Shown: piece after piece, positions 10,438 to 19,931 of the stretch | Position numbering within the stretch: the stretch's first letter is position 1 | Layout: every line of letters begins with the position of its first letter | NCBI RefSeq assembly: GCF_028863665.1 | Contig: NZ_JARBFX010000001.1 | Coordinates: 186,001 to 250,000, forward strand | DNA length: 64,000 bases | DNA from: Aquabacter sediminis | GTDB taxonomy: Bacteria; Pseudomonadota; Alphaproteobacteria; Rhizobiales; Xanthobacteraceae | Reading direction: 5' to 3' | Position numbers and translations under genes: made by a program | The notes under the pieces: generated by a model | The model's database searches: none | What the model was told of the DNA's origin: nothing | The model's input: the letters and a program-made list of their open reading frames with translations, nothing else

Positions 10438-11234
10438 GCGAGGAGGATGAAATCGACGCCTCGAAGGCGCCGCTGATCGAGCATTTGGTCGAACTGCGTT
10501 CGCGACTCATCAAGTCGGTGGTCGCGTTTCTTTTGGCCTTCTTCATCTGCTTCATGTTCGCCAAGCAGATCTACAACATCCTGCTGTGGCCCTATGAGTT
10601 CGCCTCCGGCTTCGCCCCGGGCGTGAAGCTCATCTACACCGCGCCCCAGGAATTTCTGTTCACCCAGATCAAGCTGGGCATGTTCGGCGCCGCCTTCATC
10701 TCCTTCCCGGTGGTGGCGACGCAGGTCTACATGTTCATGGCGCCGGGCCTCTACAAGCATGAGAAGGCGGCGTTCCGGCCCTATCTGGTGGCCACGCCGG
10801 TCTGCTTCCTGCTGGGTGGACTGTTCGTCTATTTCGTCGCCATGCCGCTCGCCATGACCTACTTCCTGTCCATGCAGCAGGCGGGGGGCGACGGGCATGC
10901 GGAAATCTCGCTGCTGCCGAAGGTGAGCGAATATCTCTCGCTCATCACCACGCTGATCCTCGCTTTCGGCGTGTGCTTCCAGTTGCCGGTGATCCTCACG
11001 CTTCTGGCGCGCATCGGCATTCTCACGTCCGACCAGCTCAAGAAGGCGCGGCGTTATGCCATTGTCGGCGTGTTCATCCTCGCCGCCGTGCTAACCCCGC
11101 CGGACGTGGTTTCGCAGCTCGCCCTTGCGATCCCGACGCTGCTTCTCTACGAGGTCTCCGTCTATCTGGTGCGCATGGTCGAGAAGCGCCGGGCGGCGGA
11201 AGAGGCGGCACGCGAGGCCTCCTCGGCCAGCTGA
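10434..11234 (+). CDS. tatC: Sec-independent protein translocase subunit TatC
   Basis: A 266-residue six-helix membrane protein that recognises twin-arginine signal peptides. Family features are the N-terminal APLIEHLVELRSRLIKS segment with its conserved glutamate and arginine, FLFTQIKLGMFGAAFISFPV, the periplasmic/proline-rich YKHEKAAFRPY region, and RRYAIVGVFILAAVLTPPDVVSQ near the end. The ATG overlaps the tatB stop by 4 nt. The charged tail RMVEKRRAAEEAAREA is cytoplasmic. Confidence 0.96.
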   Translation: MSEEDEIDASKAPLIEHLVELRSRLIKSVVAFLLAFFICFMFAKQIYNILLWPYEFASGFAPGVKLIYTAPQEFLFTQIKLGMFGAAFISFPVVATQVYMFMAPGLYKHEKAAFRPYLVATPVCFLLGGLFVYFVAMPLAMTYFLSMQQAGGDGHAEISLLPKVSEYLSLITTLILAFGVCFQLPVILTLLARIGILTSDQLKKARRYAIVGVFILAAVLTPPDVVSQLALAIPTLLLYEVSVYLVRMVEKRRAAEEAAREASSAS

Positions 11235-11281
11235 CGGCACTGGGCCTTCGCCCTTTCGTCCTCGGGCGACGGCCCCTCCCC

Positions 11282-11305
11282 GGCCGCGCGGCGTTGCGCG
11301 CGGCC
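11282..11305 (+). terminator. GC-rich hairpin between tatC and serS
   Basis: A perfect 9-bp stem GGCCGCGCG/CGCGCGGCC with a 6-nt loop lies in the 120-bp gap between tatC and serS. No T-tract follows, so it may be a weak or Rho-assisted terminator of the tat operon, or a leader structure of serS. Confidence 0.5.
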
Positions 11306-11354
11306 TTGCCAGTTGAGGGCCGGCGCCCGGCTTTCGGTCCCGGAGTTCGGTCCC

Positions 11355-12821
11355 ATGCATGACATCAAGTGGATTCGCGAGGCGCCCGAGGGCCTGGTTG
11401 AGGCGCTGGTGCGCCGGCAGGTGCCGCAGGCGGATGCGGTGGCCCTGCGCGACCGTCTCATCGGCCTCGACGAGGACCGCCGCGCCCGCCTGACCACGCT
11501 GGAGGGCCTGCTCGCCCGCCGCAACGCCGCCTCCAAGGAGATCGGCGCCGCCAAGGCCGCCAAGGACGAGGCCAAGGCCGCCGCCCTCATGGCCGAGGTG
11601 GCCAGGATCAAGGAAGACGTGCCGGCGCTGGAGGCCGAGGTGAAGGCCATCGAGGCGAGCCTCACCGCCGAGCTTGCCGCCATCCCTAATGTGCCGCTCG
11701 ACAGCGTGCCCGAGGGCAAGGACGAGCACGACAATGTGGAATTGCGCGTGGTGGGCGAAAAGCGCACCTATGCCTTCACGCCCAAGCAGCATTTCGAGGT
11801 GGGCGAAGGCCTCGGGCTGATGGATTTCGAGACCGCCTCCAAGCTCTCCGGGGCGCGGTTCGTGGTCAATAAGGGGTCGCTGGCGCGCCTGGAGCGGGCG
11901 CTCGGCCAGTTCTTCCTGGACGTGCACACCGGCGAGCATGGCTACACCGAGGTCAACCCGCCGCTGCTGGTGCGCGACGAGGTGATGTTCGGCACGGCGC
12001 AGTTGCCCAAGTTCGCCGACGATCAGTTCCTGGCGGGTCGCCTGCTGTCCGACGAAGCGCGCCATGGCATCTACAAGCAGATCGTCCTTGAGGATGCGGA
12101 CCTCGTGGCCGCCGGCGGGCCGTCCCGTTATCTGGTGGCGCGCGATGGCCTCTATGGCCTCAACGAGGCGGGCCTGAAGCGCTTCGAGGAATTGTCCAAC
12201 GGCGCTTCCTCACTCTGGCTCATCCCCACCGCCGAAGTGCCGCTGACCAATCTGGTGCGCGAGGCCATCCTCTCCGAGGACGAGCTGCCCCTGCGCCTGA
12301 CCGCCTGCACCCCCTGCTTCCGGGCGGAAGCGGGCGCGGCAGGGCGCGATACGCGCGGCATGATCCGCCAGCACCAGTTCACCAAGGTGGAGCTGGTCTC
12401 CATCACCACGCCGGAAAAGTCGCAGGAGGAGCATGAGCGCATGCTGGCCTGCGCCGAGGCGGTGCTGAAGAAGCTGGACCTGCATTATCGCGTGGTGACG
12501 CTGTGCACCGGCGATATGGGCTTTGCCTCGCAGAAGACCTACGACATCGAGGTCTGGCTGCCCGGCCAGAACGCCTTCCGGGAGATCTCCTCCTGTTCGG
12601 TGTGCGGCGATTTCCAGGCCCGGCGCATGAATGCCCGCTTCCGGGCCAAGGACGGCAAGGCCCCGCGCTTCGTCCACACGCTGAACGGCTCGGGCGTGGC
12701 GGTGGGCCGCGCGCTGGTGGCGGTGCTGGAAACCTACCAGCAGGAGGACGGCTCGGTGGCCGTTCCCGACGCGCTGCTGCCCTATATGGGCGGCGTGACC
12801 AAGCTGGAAAAGGTGAAGTAA
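11355..12821 (+). CDS. serS: Serine-tRNA ligase
   Basis: A 488-residue class II seryl-tRNA synthetase. The start [14 protein letters not shown] matches the usual N-terminus. Residues ~30-110 form the long antiparallel coiled-coil tRNA arm (alanine/lysine/glutamate-rich). Motif 2 is in [24 protein letters not shown], motif 3 in [17 protein letters not shown]. Between GTAQLPKF and [11 protein letters not shown] it has about 68 residues where the E. coli enzyme has about 20, so a ~48-residue insertion sits inside the catalytic core (roughly nt 12019-12220) and explains the extra length. The open frame continues 14 codons upstream but that part does not resemble SerRS. Confidence 0.94.
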   Translation: MHDIKWIREAPEGLVEALVRRQVPQADAVALRDRLIGLDEDRRARLTTLEGLLARRNAASKEIGAAKAAKDEAKAAALMAEVARIKEDVPALEAEVKAIEASLTAELAAIPNVPLDSVPEGKDEHDNVELRVVGEKRTYAFTPKQHFEVGEGLGLMDFETASKLSGARFVVNKGSLARLERALGQFFLDVHTGEHGYTEVNPPLLVRDEVMFGTAQLPKFADDQFLAGRLLSDEARHGIYKQIVLEDADLVAAGGPSRYLVARDGLYGLNEAGLKRFEELSNGASSLWLIPTAEVPLTNLVREAILSEDELPLRLTACTPCFRAEAGAAGRDTRGMIRQHQFTKVELVSITTPEKSQEEHERMLACAEAVLKKLDLHYRVVTLCTGDMGFASQKTYDIEVWLPGQNAFREISSCSVCGDFQARRMNARFRAKDGKAPRFVHTLNGSGVAVGRALVAVLETYQQEDGSVAVPDALLPYMGGVTKLEKVK

Positions 12822-12860
12822 GGCGCCTTTCCCGAAGGCGTCGCAGACAAGGAAGAGGCC

Positions 12861-13628
12861 ATGCGGATCCTGGTGACCAATGACGACGGCATCCATGCGC
12901 CGGGGCTCGACGCCTGCGCCCGCATCGCCGCCGCCTTGTCCGACGACGTATGGGTGGTGGCGCCCGAATTCGACCAGTCGGGCGTCGCCCATTCCCTCTC
13001 CTTGAGCGATCCCCTGCGCCTGCGCCAGGTGGAGGAGCGGCGCTTCGCCGTGAAGGGCACGCCCACCGACTGCGTCATCATGGCCGTGCGGCACCTGCTC
13101 GCCGACCAGCCGCCGGACCTGGTGCTTTCGGGCGTCAACCGGGGCCAGAACATCGCCGAGGATGTGAGCTATTCCGGCACGGTGGCGGGCGCCATCGAGG
13201 GCACGATCCTCGGCATTCCCTCCATCGCTTTGTCCCAGGCCTTCGGCCTGAAGACGCGGGAAAATCCCAGCTACGGCACCGCCGAGGCCCATGCCCCCAA
13301 GGTCATCCGCACCTTGCTGAACGAGGGTATCCCGGCCGGCATCGTGATGAACGTGAACTTCCCCGACCGCCCCGTGGACGAGGTGACCGGCATTGCCGTC
13401 ACCGCCCAGGGCAAGCGCGACCAGAAGCTCATGCGCATCGACGAGCGGCGCGACGGGCGGGGCAATCCCTATTTCTGGATCGCCTTCGAGCGGCGGGTGT
13501 TCGACACCGTGCCCGGGTCGGACCTGCGGGCGCTGGATGAGGGGCGCATCTCCGTCACCCCGCTGCGCATCGACCAGACGGACGAGCCCTTCATGACCCG
13601 CCTCGCGCGCGTGTTCGAGGAGAGTTGA
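12861..13628 (+). CDS. surE: 5'/3'-nucleotidase SurE
   Basis: A 255-residue SurE family phosphatase, which hydrolyses nucleoside monophosphates and some other phosphates and needs a divalent metal. The N-terminus [15 protein letters not shown] holds the metal-binding Asp8-Asp9 pair. [10 protein letters not shown] and [25 protein letters not shown] are further signature blocks, including the conserved asparagine of SGVN. AAGGAAGAGG precedes the ATG. It follows serS by 39 bp, as in many alphaproteobacteria (serS-surE), and meets the next gene tail to tail with only 9 bp between stops. Confidence 0.95.
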   Translation: MRILVTNDDGIHAPGLDACARIAAALSDDVWVVAPEFDQSGVAHSLSLSDPLRLRQVEERRFAVKGTPTDCVIMAVRHLLADQPPDLVLSGVNRGQNIAEDVSYSGTVAGAIEGTILGIPSIALSQAFGLKTRENPSYGTAEAHAPKVIRTLLNEGIPAGIVMNVNFPDRPVDEVTGIAVTAQGKRDQKLMRIDERRDGRGNPYFWIAFERRVFDTVPGSDLRALDEGRISVTPLRIDQTDEPFMTRLARVFEES

Positions 13629-13637
13629 GGCCCGGCC

Positions 13638-14435
13638 TTACTTCACCCCCTCGGCCGCGGGCGTGCGCAGGATGCGGGCGGCATAGTCCTCGCTATAGAG
13701 CCGGTGCGGAAAGGCGGTGGCGGCGGGCTGCGTGCGCGCCAACATGTCGTCGATCCGGCCCGCCTCGGGCGCTGCGATCCAGGGCCGGCGGGCGGTGGTG
13801 CGGTCGTTCAGCCAGAAGCGGCCCCAATCGAAGGTGGTGGCCACCAGTTCGCGGGCAAACTCCGCGCCATATTCCAGCGTGCCTTCCAGAACCAGGTCCA
13901 CATAGGACTGGACGAGGGGATGGTTGGCGTCGGGAAAAAGCGGCGGCGCACTGGCGGCGGTGATGGATTTGGGCACATAGGCCCAGATGACGCCGTCCGG
14001 CGGCAGGCCCTGCCAGGAGACGCCCTCGATCACGGAGCGCGGCACCACCACCCGGTCATAGCCGCTTTCGCGCCGGTCGAAGCGCGGCAGGCTCTCCCCA
14101 TCCACCGGGAAGACCACGCCATTGATGCTGCTCGGCGCCTCGCCGGGCGTGGCGGGCCGCAGGCCGAGCGCCGTGAAGCCGGAGGAGGAGCGCGCCACCC
14201 AGGAGCGCACATAGCCGAAATCGGGCGAGACCCGCGCCGACACCGCATCGATGCGCCCCCGCCCCGTGGCCTCTCGGGAGGGGGTGTTGATGAGCGAGCC
14301 ATAGCCGAAGATGAATTCCTTCGGCCCATCGGAGGGTCGCCGACCCCAGAAATTCTCCGCCCGCGCCGGCGTCAGTCCGGTCAAGGCCAGGCCCGCGGCA
14401 GCGCCGAGCACGGTGCGGCGTGTGAGATGTGTCAT
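13638..14435 (-). CDS. Tat-exported gamma-glutamylcyclotransferase-fold protein
   Basis: A 265-residue protein. The start [18 protein letters not shown] follows a GGGAGAGAG site and gives a twin-arginine signal (TRRTVLG) ending near PARA, so the product is probably exported folded by the TatABC encoded 3 kb away. The mature part carries the GGCT/AIG2/BtrG fold marks: [14 protein letters not shown] for substrate binding and [13 protein letters not shown], where the glutamate matches the family's catalytic residue. Classical GGCT enzymes form 5-oxoproline and are cytoplasmic, so a periplasmic member must have another substrate, which is not known. Confidence 0.8.
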   Translation of the reverse strand: MTHLTRRTVLGAAAGLALTGLTPARAENFWGRRPSDGPKEFIFGYGSLINTPSREATGRGRIDAVSARVSPDFGYVRSWVARSSSGFTALGLRPATPGEAPSSINGVVFPVDGESLPRFDRRESGYDRVVVPRSVIEGVSWQGLPPDGVIWAYVPKSITAASAPPLFPDANHPLVQSYVDLVLEGTLEYGAEFARELVATTFDWGRFWLNDRTTARRPWIAAPEAGRIDDMLARTQPAATAFPHRLYSEDYAARILRTPAAEGVK

Positions 14436-14665
14436 GCTCTCTCTCCCTGCGGTGCGCACCGCTTCGCCGTCGCGGCCCTGCCCCTCAATGCCCCGCAAGC
14501 GGCACATCCGGCAAGCTCTGGCGCACCCCGCCGTTTCTCCTGCCGCGCGGCCTGCGACATCTCGCCCGACCGGCTAGGGCGGATGCGGGAATGCTGCACT
14601 GCAACTCGCCCCTTGCCGGAAGCCGGTGCCTGTCCCATTCTGGCCTCAGTTCAGGGGGGATCCCA

Positions 14666-15706
14666 ATGAAATTGCCGCGTAACTTCTTCAAGCCGCTCGC
14701 CATCGGGGCGCCCGCGCCCTATCGCGAGCTTCCGGTGCGGCTGGAGCGCATGATTCATTTCGTGCCCCCGCACCTGGAGAAGCTGCGCGCCAAGGTGCCG
14801 GACCTCGCCAAGCAAGTGGACGTGGTGCTCGGCAATCTGGAAGACGCTATCCCGATCGATGCCAAGGGCGCCGCCCGCGCCGGCTTCATCGAAATGGCAA
14901 AGAGCACGGATTTCGGCTCAACCGGCCTTTGGACCCGCATCAACGCTCTGAACAGCCCCTGGGCGCTGGACGACGTGATCGAGATCGTGGGCGCCATCGG
15001 TGCCAAGCTCGACGTCATCATGCTGCCCAAGGTGGATGGCCCCTGGGACATCGCCTATCTCGACCAGCTTCTGGCGCAGCTGGAGGCCCGGCATTCCGTT
15101 GGCAAGCCCATCCTCATCCACGCCATCCTGGAGACCGCCGAGGGCGTGAAGAATGTGGAGGAGATCGCCGCCGCCTCCCCCCGCATGCACGGCATGAGCC
15201 TTGGTCCTGCCGACCTTGCCGCCTCCCGCGCCATGAAGACCACGCGCGTGGGCGGTGGCCATCCCGACTACATGGTCCTGGCCGATCCCGATGGGGACAA
15301 GCCCCGCACAGGCTTCCAGCAGGATCTTTGGCACTATACGGTCGGCAAGATGGTGGACGCCTGCGCCGCCAACGGCATCAAGCCCTTCTATGGGCCGTTC
15401 GGCGACTTCTCCGATTCCGCCGCCTGCGAGAGCCAGTTCCGCAACGCCTTCCTTCAGGGCTGCGTGGGAGCCTGGTCTCTGCATCCGAGCCAGATCGAGA
15501 TCGCCAAGCGCGTCTTCAGCCCCGATCCGGCGGAAGTGGCCTTCGCGCTCAAGATCCTGGAGGCCATGCCGGACGGCACGGGCGCGGTGATGATCGACGG
15601 CAAGATGCAGGACGATGCCACCTGGAAGCAGGCGAAAGTGATCGTCGACCTCGCGCGGATCGTAGCTGCCAAGGACGCCGAGCTCGCGAAGGTGTACGGT
15701 TTATGA
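14666..15706 (+). CDS. CitE-family lyase, malyl-CoA/beta-methylmalyl-CoA lyase-like
   Basis: A 346-residue HpcH/HpaI-CitE family enzyme. Conserved pieces are [45 protein letters not shown] (metal-ligand glutamate) and [19 protein letters not shown] (metal-ligand aspartate). Relatives cleave (S)-malyl-CoA to acetyl-CoA and glyoxylate, or beta-methylmalyl-CoA to propionyl-CoA and glyoxylate, with Mg2+; related CitE-like proteins are malyl-CoA thioesterases. The ATG follows AGGGGGGAT. No serine-cycle or ethylmalonyl-CoA gene is beside it, so the physiological route is open. A hairpin and hspQ follow. Confidence 0.8.
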   Translation: MKLPRNFFKPLAIGAPAPYRELPVRLERMIHFVPPHLEKLRAKVPDLAKQVDVVLGNLEDAIPIDAKGAARAGFIEMAKSTDFGSTGLWTRINALNSPWALDDVIEIVGAIGAKLDVIMLPKVDGPWDIAYLDQLLAQLEARHSVGKPILIHAILETAEGVKNVEEIAAASPRMHGMSLGPADLAASRAMKTTRVGGGHPDYMVLADPDGDKPRTGFQQDLWHYTVGKMVDACAANGIKPFYGPFGDFSDSAACESQFRNAFLQGCVGAWSLHPSQIEIAKRVFSPDPAEVAFALKILEAMPDGTGAVMIDGKMQDDATWKQAKVIVDLARIVAAKDAELAKVYGL

Positions 15707-15708
15707 AT

Positions 15709-15728
15709 GGCGGGACGTGAGTCCCGCC
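15709..15728 (+). terminator. Hairpin between lyase gene and hspQ
   Basis: Perfect 8-bp stem GGCGGGAC/GTCCCGCC with a GTGA loop starts 3 nt after the lyase stop. No T-run follows and the hspQ ribosome site (AAGGAGG) begins shortly after, so it may be a partial terminator or an mRNA 3'-end stabiliser. Confidence 0.5.
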
Positions 15729-15748
15729 CAAGGTCAAGGAGGTGAGAC

Positions 15749-16189
15749 ATGCCGCAGGACGATAAGGCCCGGAGCACCGGCCGCGCTGCTGTGCGCATAA
15801 GCAACGCCTCGTGGACGGGCGAGCCCGCCTATGCGGCGGCCCATCCGGATGAACGGGATCGGGAAATGCGCCAGGCAAAGTTCAGGATCGGCGAGGTGGT
15901 GCGCCACAAGCACTTCCCCTTCCGCGGGGTCGTGTTCGACGTGGACCCGGTCTTCGACAATACCGAGGAATGGTACCAGGCCATTCCCGAGGAGATCCGG
16001 CCGCACAAGGACCAGCCTTTCTACCACCTGCTGGCCGAGAATGCGGACAGCGAGTATGTGGCCTATGTCTCCGAGCAGAATCTGGAGCGCGACACCTCCG
16101 ACGAGCCGGTGCGGCACCCCCGCGTGGCCGAGGCGCTCAGCGAGGATGGCGAAGGCGGCTGGCGCATGCGGCGGGACCTGTTGAACTGA
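15749..16189 (+). CDS. hspQ: Heat-shock protein HspQ
   Basis: A 146-residue protein with a variable N-terminal 40 residues followed by the HspQ/YccV fold: KFRIGEVVRHKHFPFRGVVFDVDP, NTEEWYQAIPEEIRPHKDQPFYHLLAEN and YVAYVSEQNLE. In E. coli HspQ is a hemimethylated-DNA-binding, heat-shock protein that also acts as an adaptor/activator of the Lon protease. The ATG has a very strong AAGGAGGTGAG site. A clear intrinsic terminator follows. No heat-shock promoter was confidently recognised. Confidence 0.9.
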   Translation: MPQDDKARSTGRAAVRISNASWTGEPAYAAAHPDERDREMRQAKFRIGEVVRHKHFPFRGVVFDVDPVFDNTEEWYQAIPEEIRPHKDQPFYHLLAENADSEYVAYVSEQNLERDTSDEPVRHPRVAEALSEDGEGGWRMRRDLLN

Positions 16190-16213
16190 CGGCAACCCGC
16201 ATCATCGATTTTG

Positions 16214-16241
16214 AAAAAGGCGCCCCAGCGGGCGCCTTTTT
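16214..16241 (+). terminator. Intrinsic terminator after hspQ
   Basis: AAAAAGGCGCCC pairs perfectly with GGGCGCCTTTTT around a 4-nt loop (12-bp stem), so there is an A-run before the G/C stem and a T-run after it. It could work on both strands, but the only gene ending here is hspQ. Confidence 0.9.
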
Positions 16242-16417
16242 CAGTCCGGCCCCCTGCCCGCTCCTGGACGGACGCTGCTTGTGCAGTGAATTAAGATGCC
16301 CCGTTAATGTGTTGATGGCGTACGGCATTTTGAGGCGGAACGGCGCCCCCTATACTTCCCGCGCGTTCCGGCCCAGTCTCACCTCATCTTCACCTTGGCC
16401 ACGCGCCGCTGCCCTCC

Positions 16418-17326
16418 ATGCATGATCGCGCCCTGAAATATCTCCTCGCGGTGGTGCGCACCGGCTCCGTGCGCGCGGCGGCGGAGGTGCTGAATGTGGC
16501 CGCGTCGGCGGTGAGCCGGCAGATCATCGACCTGGAAATCGAGGTGGGCCAGCCACTGCTGGAGCGCCTGCCGCGCGGCGTGGTGCCCACGGAAGCCGGG
16601 CGCATCATGGCCGAGCACGCGCAGCGGGAGGCGGACGAGCGTGCCTTGCTCGAAGACCGGTTGCGACGCCTCAAGGGGGTGGAGCAGGGCACCGTGCGCC
16701 TGTGCTGCGGCGGCGGCTTCCTGGTGGATTTCATGGAGCAGGGCCTCGCCCGTTTCGCGCAGACCTATGGTGGCGTGAGCTTCAAGGTTTCGCTCAGCAC
16801 CACGGACGGCATTCTCGCCGCCATCGCCCAAGGGGATGCGGATATCGGCATGGCCTATAATCCGCCGGGCCATCCCGATGTCCGCAGCGTGGTCACCGCC
16901 CGCCAGCCCCTCCTGGCGGTGGTGCCGCCGGATCATCCCCTCAAAGGCAGCGCCGGGCCTGTGCCGCTCGGCACCTTCGCGGCGGAGCCGGCCGCCCTCT
17001 TCCCGCCGGACCACGGCATACGCCAGATGCTCGGCCGCGTGGAGGCGGACAACGGGTTCCGGCTCATCAGCCGGCTGGAGACCACCTCGTTCGAACTGCA
17101 CCGGCGGTTCATCGCGGGCGGACTGGGCGTGGGCTTCCTGCCGCGCTTCGTGGTGGAGGAGGACGTGAAGGCCGGTGCCATGCGGCTCGTCACCTTGCGC
17201 GATCCGCTGCTGGCCGAGGCGCGCACCCATCTCCTTCTGCGCGCCGGCCGCCGCCTGCCGGAAGCCGCCCGGCGCCTCGTCAACCATTTGGCGGAACACA
17301 TGATTGCGTTCCAGGGTCTCACCTGA
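16418..17326 (+). CDS. LysR-family transcriptional regulator
   Basis: A 302-residue LysR-type regulator. The N-terminal winged helix-turn-helix is in LLAVVRTGSVRAAAEVLNVAASAVSRQIIDLE, followed by the linker helix and a periplasmic-binding-like effector domain (from about residue 90: GTVRLCCGGGFLVDFMEQGL). It lies upstream of, and on the same strand as, the dehydrogenase/aldehyde dehydrogenase/DUF3100 genes, so it probably controls them. This is inferred from position. The effector is unknown. Confidence 0.85.
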   Translation: MHDRALKYLLAVVRTGSVRAAAEVLNVAASAVSRQIIDLEIEVGQPLLERLPRGVVPTEAGRIMAEHAQREADERALLEDRLRRLKGVEQGTVRLCCGGGFLVDFMEQGLARFAQTYGGVSFKVSLSTTDGILAAIAQGDADIGMAYNPPGHPDVRSVVTARQPLLAVVPPDHPLKGSAGPVPLGTFAAEPAALFPPDHGIRQMLGRVEADNGFRLISRLETTSFELHRRFIAGGLGVGFLPRFVVEEDVKAGAMRLVTLRDPLLAEARTHLLLRAGRRLPEAARRLVNHLAEHMIAFQGLT

Positions 17327-17432
17327 CTCCCGAATTGTTGCCAAAATCCGCACAGGGAGTGCGAAAAGTCATTCTTGTTGCAACGCTTGTTTCCTGGGAT
17401 CCGTCGAGAAGGGCAAACGACGGATCTTCTTA

Positions 17433-18314
17433 ATGCGCATGGAACAGATCGGGGTCATCGGCCTCGGCAATATGGGCCTCGGCATGGCCGCCACCCTTGC
17501 GGCCAAGGGCTTCACGGTCACCGGCTTCGACATCAGCGAGACCCGCCGCGCGCCGGCCGAGGCGGCCGGCATCTCCTTCACCACGACCCTTGCCGACATC
17601 CTCTCCTCCGCAGACGCCATCGTCTGCTCGCTGCCGCTGGCCCGCGATGTGGAGCAGGTGCTCACCAGCGATGGCGACCTTCTGGAGCGCCGCGACCGCA
17701 AGGTGGTGGTCATCGATACCTCCACTTCCGATCCCGCCACCACCCGCCGTCTTGCCGCCCGCCTCGCCGCCGCCGGCCATGCGCTCCTTGACGCGCCCGT
17801 CAGTGGCGGCCCCTCCGGCGCCGCCCAAGGCACCCTCACCATGATGGTTGGCGGCGCGGCCGAGGATTTCGCGCTCGCCGAGCCGGTGCTCTCGGCGCTT
17901 TCAGCCAAGGCCATCCATGTGGGGCCCTCGGGCGCGGGCAACGTGGCCAAGCTTGTCAACAACATGCTGGTGGCGGCCCATCTGGTGGCCATGGGCGAGG
18001 CCATGCGGCTGTCCGAGGCTGCCGGCCTCTCCGCCCAGGAAGCCATTTCGGTGGTGAACACGGCGAGCGGCCGCAGCGCGGTCAGCGAGGTCATGTTCCC
18101 CCGCTGGGTGCTGCCCAACACGTTCGACAGCGGCTTTTCCGCCGGCCTCATGCGCAAGGACGTGCGCCTCGCCCTTGAGCTGGCTGCCGAGACCGGCGTG
18201 AGCCTGCCTTTGTGCGCTCATGCCGGGGAGATCTGGGGCGCCACCCGTACCTCCATTCCCGACACGGCCGACTTCACCCGCATGGCCGATTATCGCGCCA
18301 AGGATGCCGCCTGA
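17433..18314 (+). CDS. NAD(P)-dependent beta-hydroxyacid dehydrogenase (3-hydroxyisobutyrate dehydrogenase family)
   Basis: A 293-residue oxidoreductase. The Rossmann motif is IGVIGLGNMGLGMAATLA, the substrate-binding motif DAPVSGGPSGAAQGTLTMMVGG, and the catalytic lysine lies in GAGNVAKLVNNMLVA. Relatives act on 3-hydroxyisobutyrate, tartronate semialdehyde, sulfolactaldehyde or similar C3-C4 substrates. ATG at 17433 or 17439 are both possible. The stop overlaps the following aldehyde dehydrogenase start (TGATG), which suggests that hydroxyacid and aldehyde steps act in sequence. Confidence 0.87.
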   Translation: MRMEQIGVIGLGNMGLGMAATLAAKGFTVTGFDISETRRAPAEAAGISFTTTLADILSSADAIVCSLPLARDVEQVLTSDGDLLERRDRKVVVIDTSTSDPATTRRLAARLAAAGHALLDAPVSGGPSGAAQGTLTMMVGGAAEDFALAEPVLSALSAKAIHVGPSGAGNVAKLVNNMLVAAHLVAMGEAMRLSEAAGLSAQEAISVVNTASGRSAVSEVMFPRWVLPNTFDSGFSAGLMRKDVRLALELAAETGVSLPLCAHAGEIWGATRTSIPDTADFTRMADYRAKDAA

Positions 18315-19852
18315 TGCTTGAGGTTCATCACTCCGAAGGGGCGCGCCGCGCCCTGGCCATCCTCGCCGGGTTCCTGCCCGAGGGCCGCATCGGCTCCGTG
18401 GTGGCGGGCGAGGTGCTCGCGGGCACCGGCGCCACGCTGGACCTGACCAACCCGGCCGATGGCCGCGTCTTCGCAAGCTTCGCCGATGCTGGCGCCCCGG
18501 TGGTCGACGCCGCCATGGACGCCGCCCGCAAGGGCCAGGCCGCTTGGTGGGGCATGACCGCCGCCGCCCGCGGCCGGGCCATGTGGGAGATTGCCCGGCT
18601 CGTGCGCCAGAATGCCGAGGCGCTGGCCGAGCTTGAGACGCTCTCCGCCGGCAAGCCCATCCGCGACACCCGCGGCGAGGTGGCCAAGGTGGCGGAGATG
18701 TTCGAATATTATGCCGGCTGGTGCGACAAGCTCCACGGCGAGGTCATCCCCGTCCCCACCTCGCACCTGAATTACACCCGCGCCGAACCCTTCGGCACGG
18801 TGGTGCAGATCACCCCCTGGAACGCCCCCATCTTCACCGCCGGCTGGCAGATCGCGCCCGCCATCTGCGCCGGCAATGCGGTGGTGCTGAAGCCCTCCGA
18901 GCTGACCCCCCTCACCTCTCTGGCGCTGGGCATGCTCTGCGCCCGCGCCGAGGGTGTGCCGGCGGGCCTCGTCAACGTGCTGGCCGGCGCCGGCCCCACC
19001 ACGGGCGCCGCTACCGTCGCCCATCCCGAGACCCGCCTCGTGGTGTTCGTCGGCTCGGCCGAGGCGGGGGCGCAGATCGCCGCTGCCGCTGCGCGGGCCA
19101 TCGTGCCCTCGGTGCTGGAGCTGGGCGGCAAGTCGGCCAATATCGTGTTTGCCGATGCCGACCTCTCCCGCGCCATCCTCGGCGCCCAGGCCGCCATTTT
19201 CGGCGGGGCGGGCCAGAGCTGCGTCGCCGGCTCGCGCCTCCTGGTGCACGCCTCCATCCATGGCGAGTTCGTGGGGCGGCTCGCAGCAGCTGCGAAGCGC
19301 ATCCCCACCGGCCTTCCGACCGATCCGGCCACCCAGATCGGCCCCATCAACAACCGCCGCCAGCTCGACAAGATCTCAGGCATGGTGGACGCGGCGGTGG
19401 CGGCCGGCGGGCATCTGGCGGCGGGCGGGGCCTGCCCGGATGAGTTGAAGGCGACCGGCGGCTTCTTCTTCGCCCCGACCATTGTCGACGGCGTCACCCC
19501 GGACGCGGCCATCGCCCGCGAGGAGGTGTTCGGCCCGGTGCTCACCGTGCTGCCCTTCGCGGACGAGGCGGAGGCCATCGCGCTCGCCAATTCAACGCCC
19601 TACGGCCTTGCCGGCGCGGTGTGGACGCAGGATGTGGGCCGCGCCCACCGCGTGGCGGCGCAGGTGCGCGCCGGCACCTTCTGGGTCAATGGCTACAAGA
19701 CCATCAATGTCGCCTCCCCCTTCGGCGGCTTCGGCCGCTCGGGGTTCGGCCGCTCGTCGGGCCGCGAGGCGCTCATGGCCTACACCCAGACCAAGAGCGT
19801 GTGGGTGGAGACCGCCGAAAAGCCGGGCGTCGCCTTCGGATACGTGGGCTGA
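18314..19852 (+). CDS. Aldehyde dehydrogenase family protein
   Basis: A 512-residue NAD(P)-dependent aldehyde dehydrogenase. Active-site Glu269 (LELGGK) and nucleophile Cys303 (GGAGQSCVAGSRLL) have the usual 34-residue spacing. TPWNAP and the C-terminal FGGFGRSGFGRSSGREAL are family signatures. An atypical ~30-residue N-terminal lead (RRALAILAGFLPEGRI) precedes the normal fold. The start ATG overlaps the previous stop. With the hydroxyacid dehydrogenase it would oxidise a semialdehyde or aldehyde to an acid; the substrate is not identified. Confidence 0.9.
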   Translation: MLEVHHSEGARRALAILAGFLPEGRIGSVVAGEVLAGTGATLDLTNPADGRVFASFADAGAPVVDAAMDAARKGQAAWWGMTAAARGRAMWEIARLVRQNAEALAELETLSAGKPIRDTRGEVAKVAEMFEYYAGWCDKLHGEVIPVPTSHLNYTRAEPFGTVVQITPWNAPIFTAGWQIAPAICAGNAVVLKPSELTPLTSLALGMLCARAEGVPAGLVNVLAGAGPTTGAATVAHPETRLVVFVGSAEAGAQIAAAAARAIVPSVLELGGKSANIVFADADLSRAILGAQAAIFGGAGQSCVAGSRLLVHASIHGEFVGRLAAAAKRIPTGLPTDPATQIGPINNRRQLDKISGMVDAAVAAGGHLAAGGACPDELKATGGFFFAPTIVDGVTPDAAIAREEVFGPVLTVLPFADEAEAIALANSTPYGLAGAVWTQDVGRAHRVAAQVRAGTFWVNGYKTINVASPFGGFGRSGFGRSSGREALMAYTQTKSVWVETAEKPGVAFGYVG

Positions 19853-19865
19853 CGCCGTCCAACAA

Positions 19866-19889
19866 AAGCCCCGGGACCCACCGGGGCTT
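19866..19889 (+). terminator. Hairpin between aldehyde dehydrogenase and DUF3100 gene
   Basis: Perfect 9-bp stem AAGCCCCGG/CCGGGGCTT with a 6-nt loop lies in the 79-bp gap. Only a short T/C stretch follows, so it may attenuate rather than fully stop transcription into the membrane-protein gene. Confidence 0.55.
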
Positions 19890-19931
19890 CACCTTCCAGC
19901 ATGGACACTCGATCTTCAGGGGAGCAGCATC

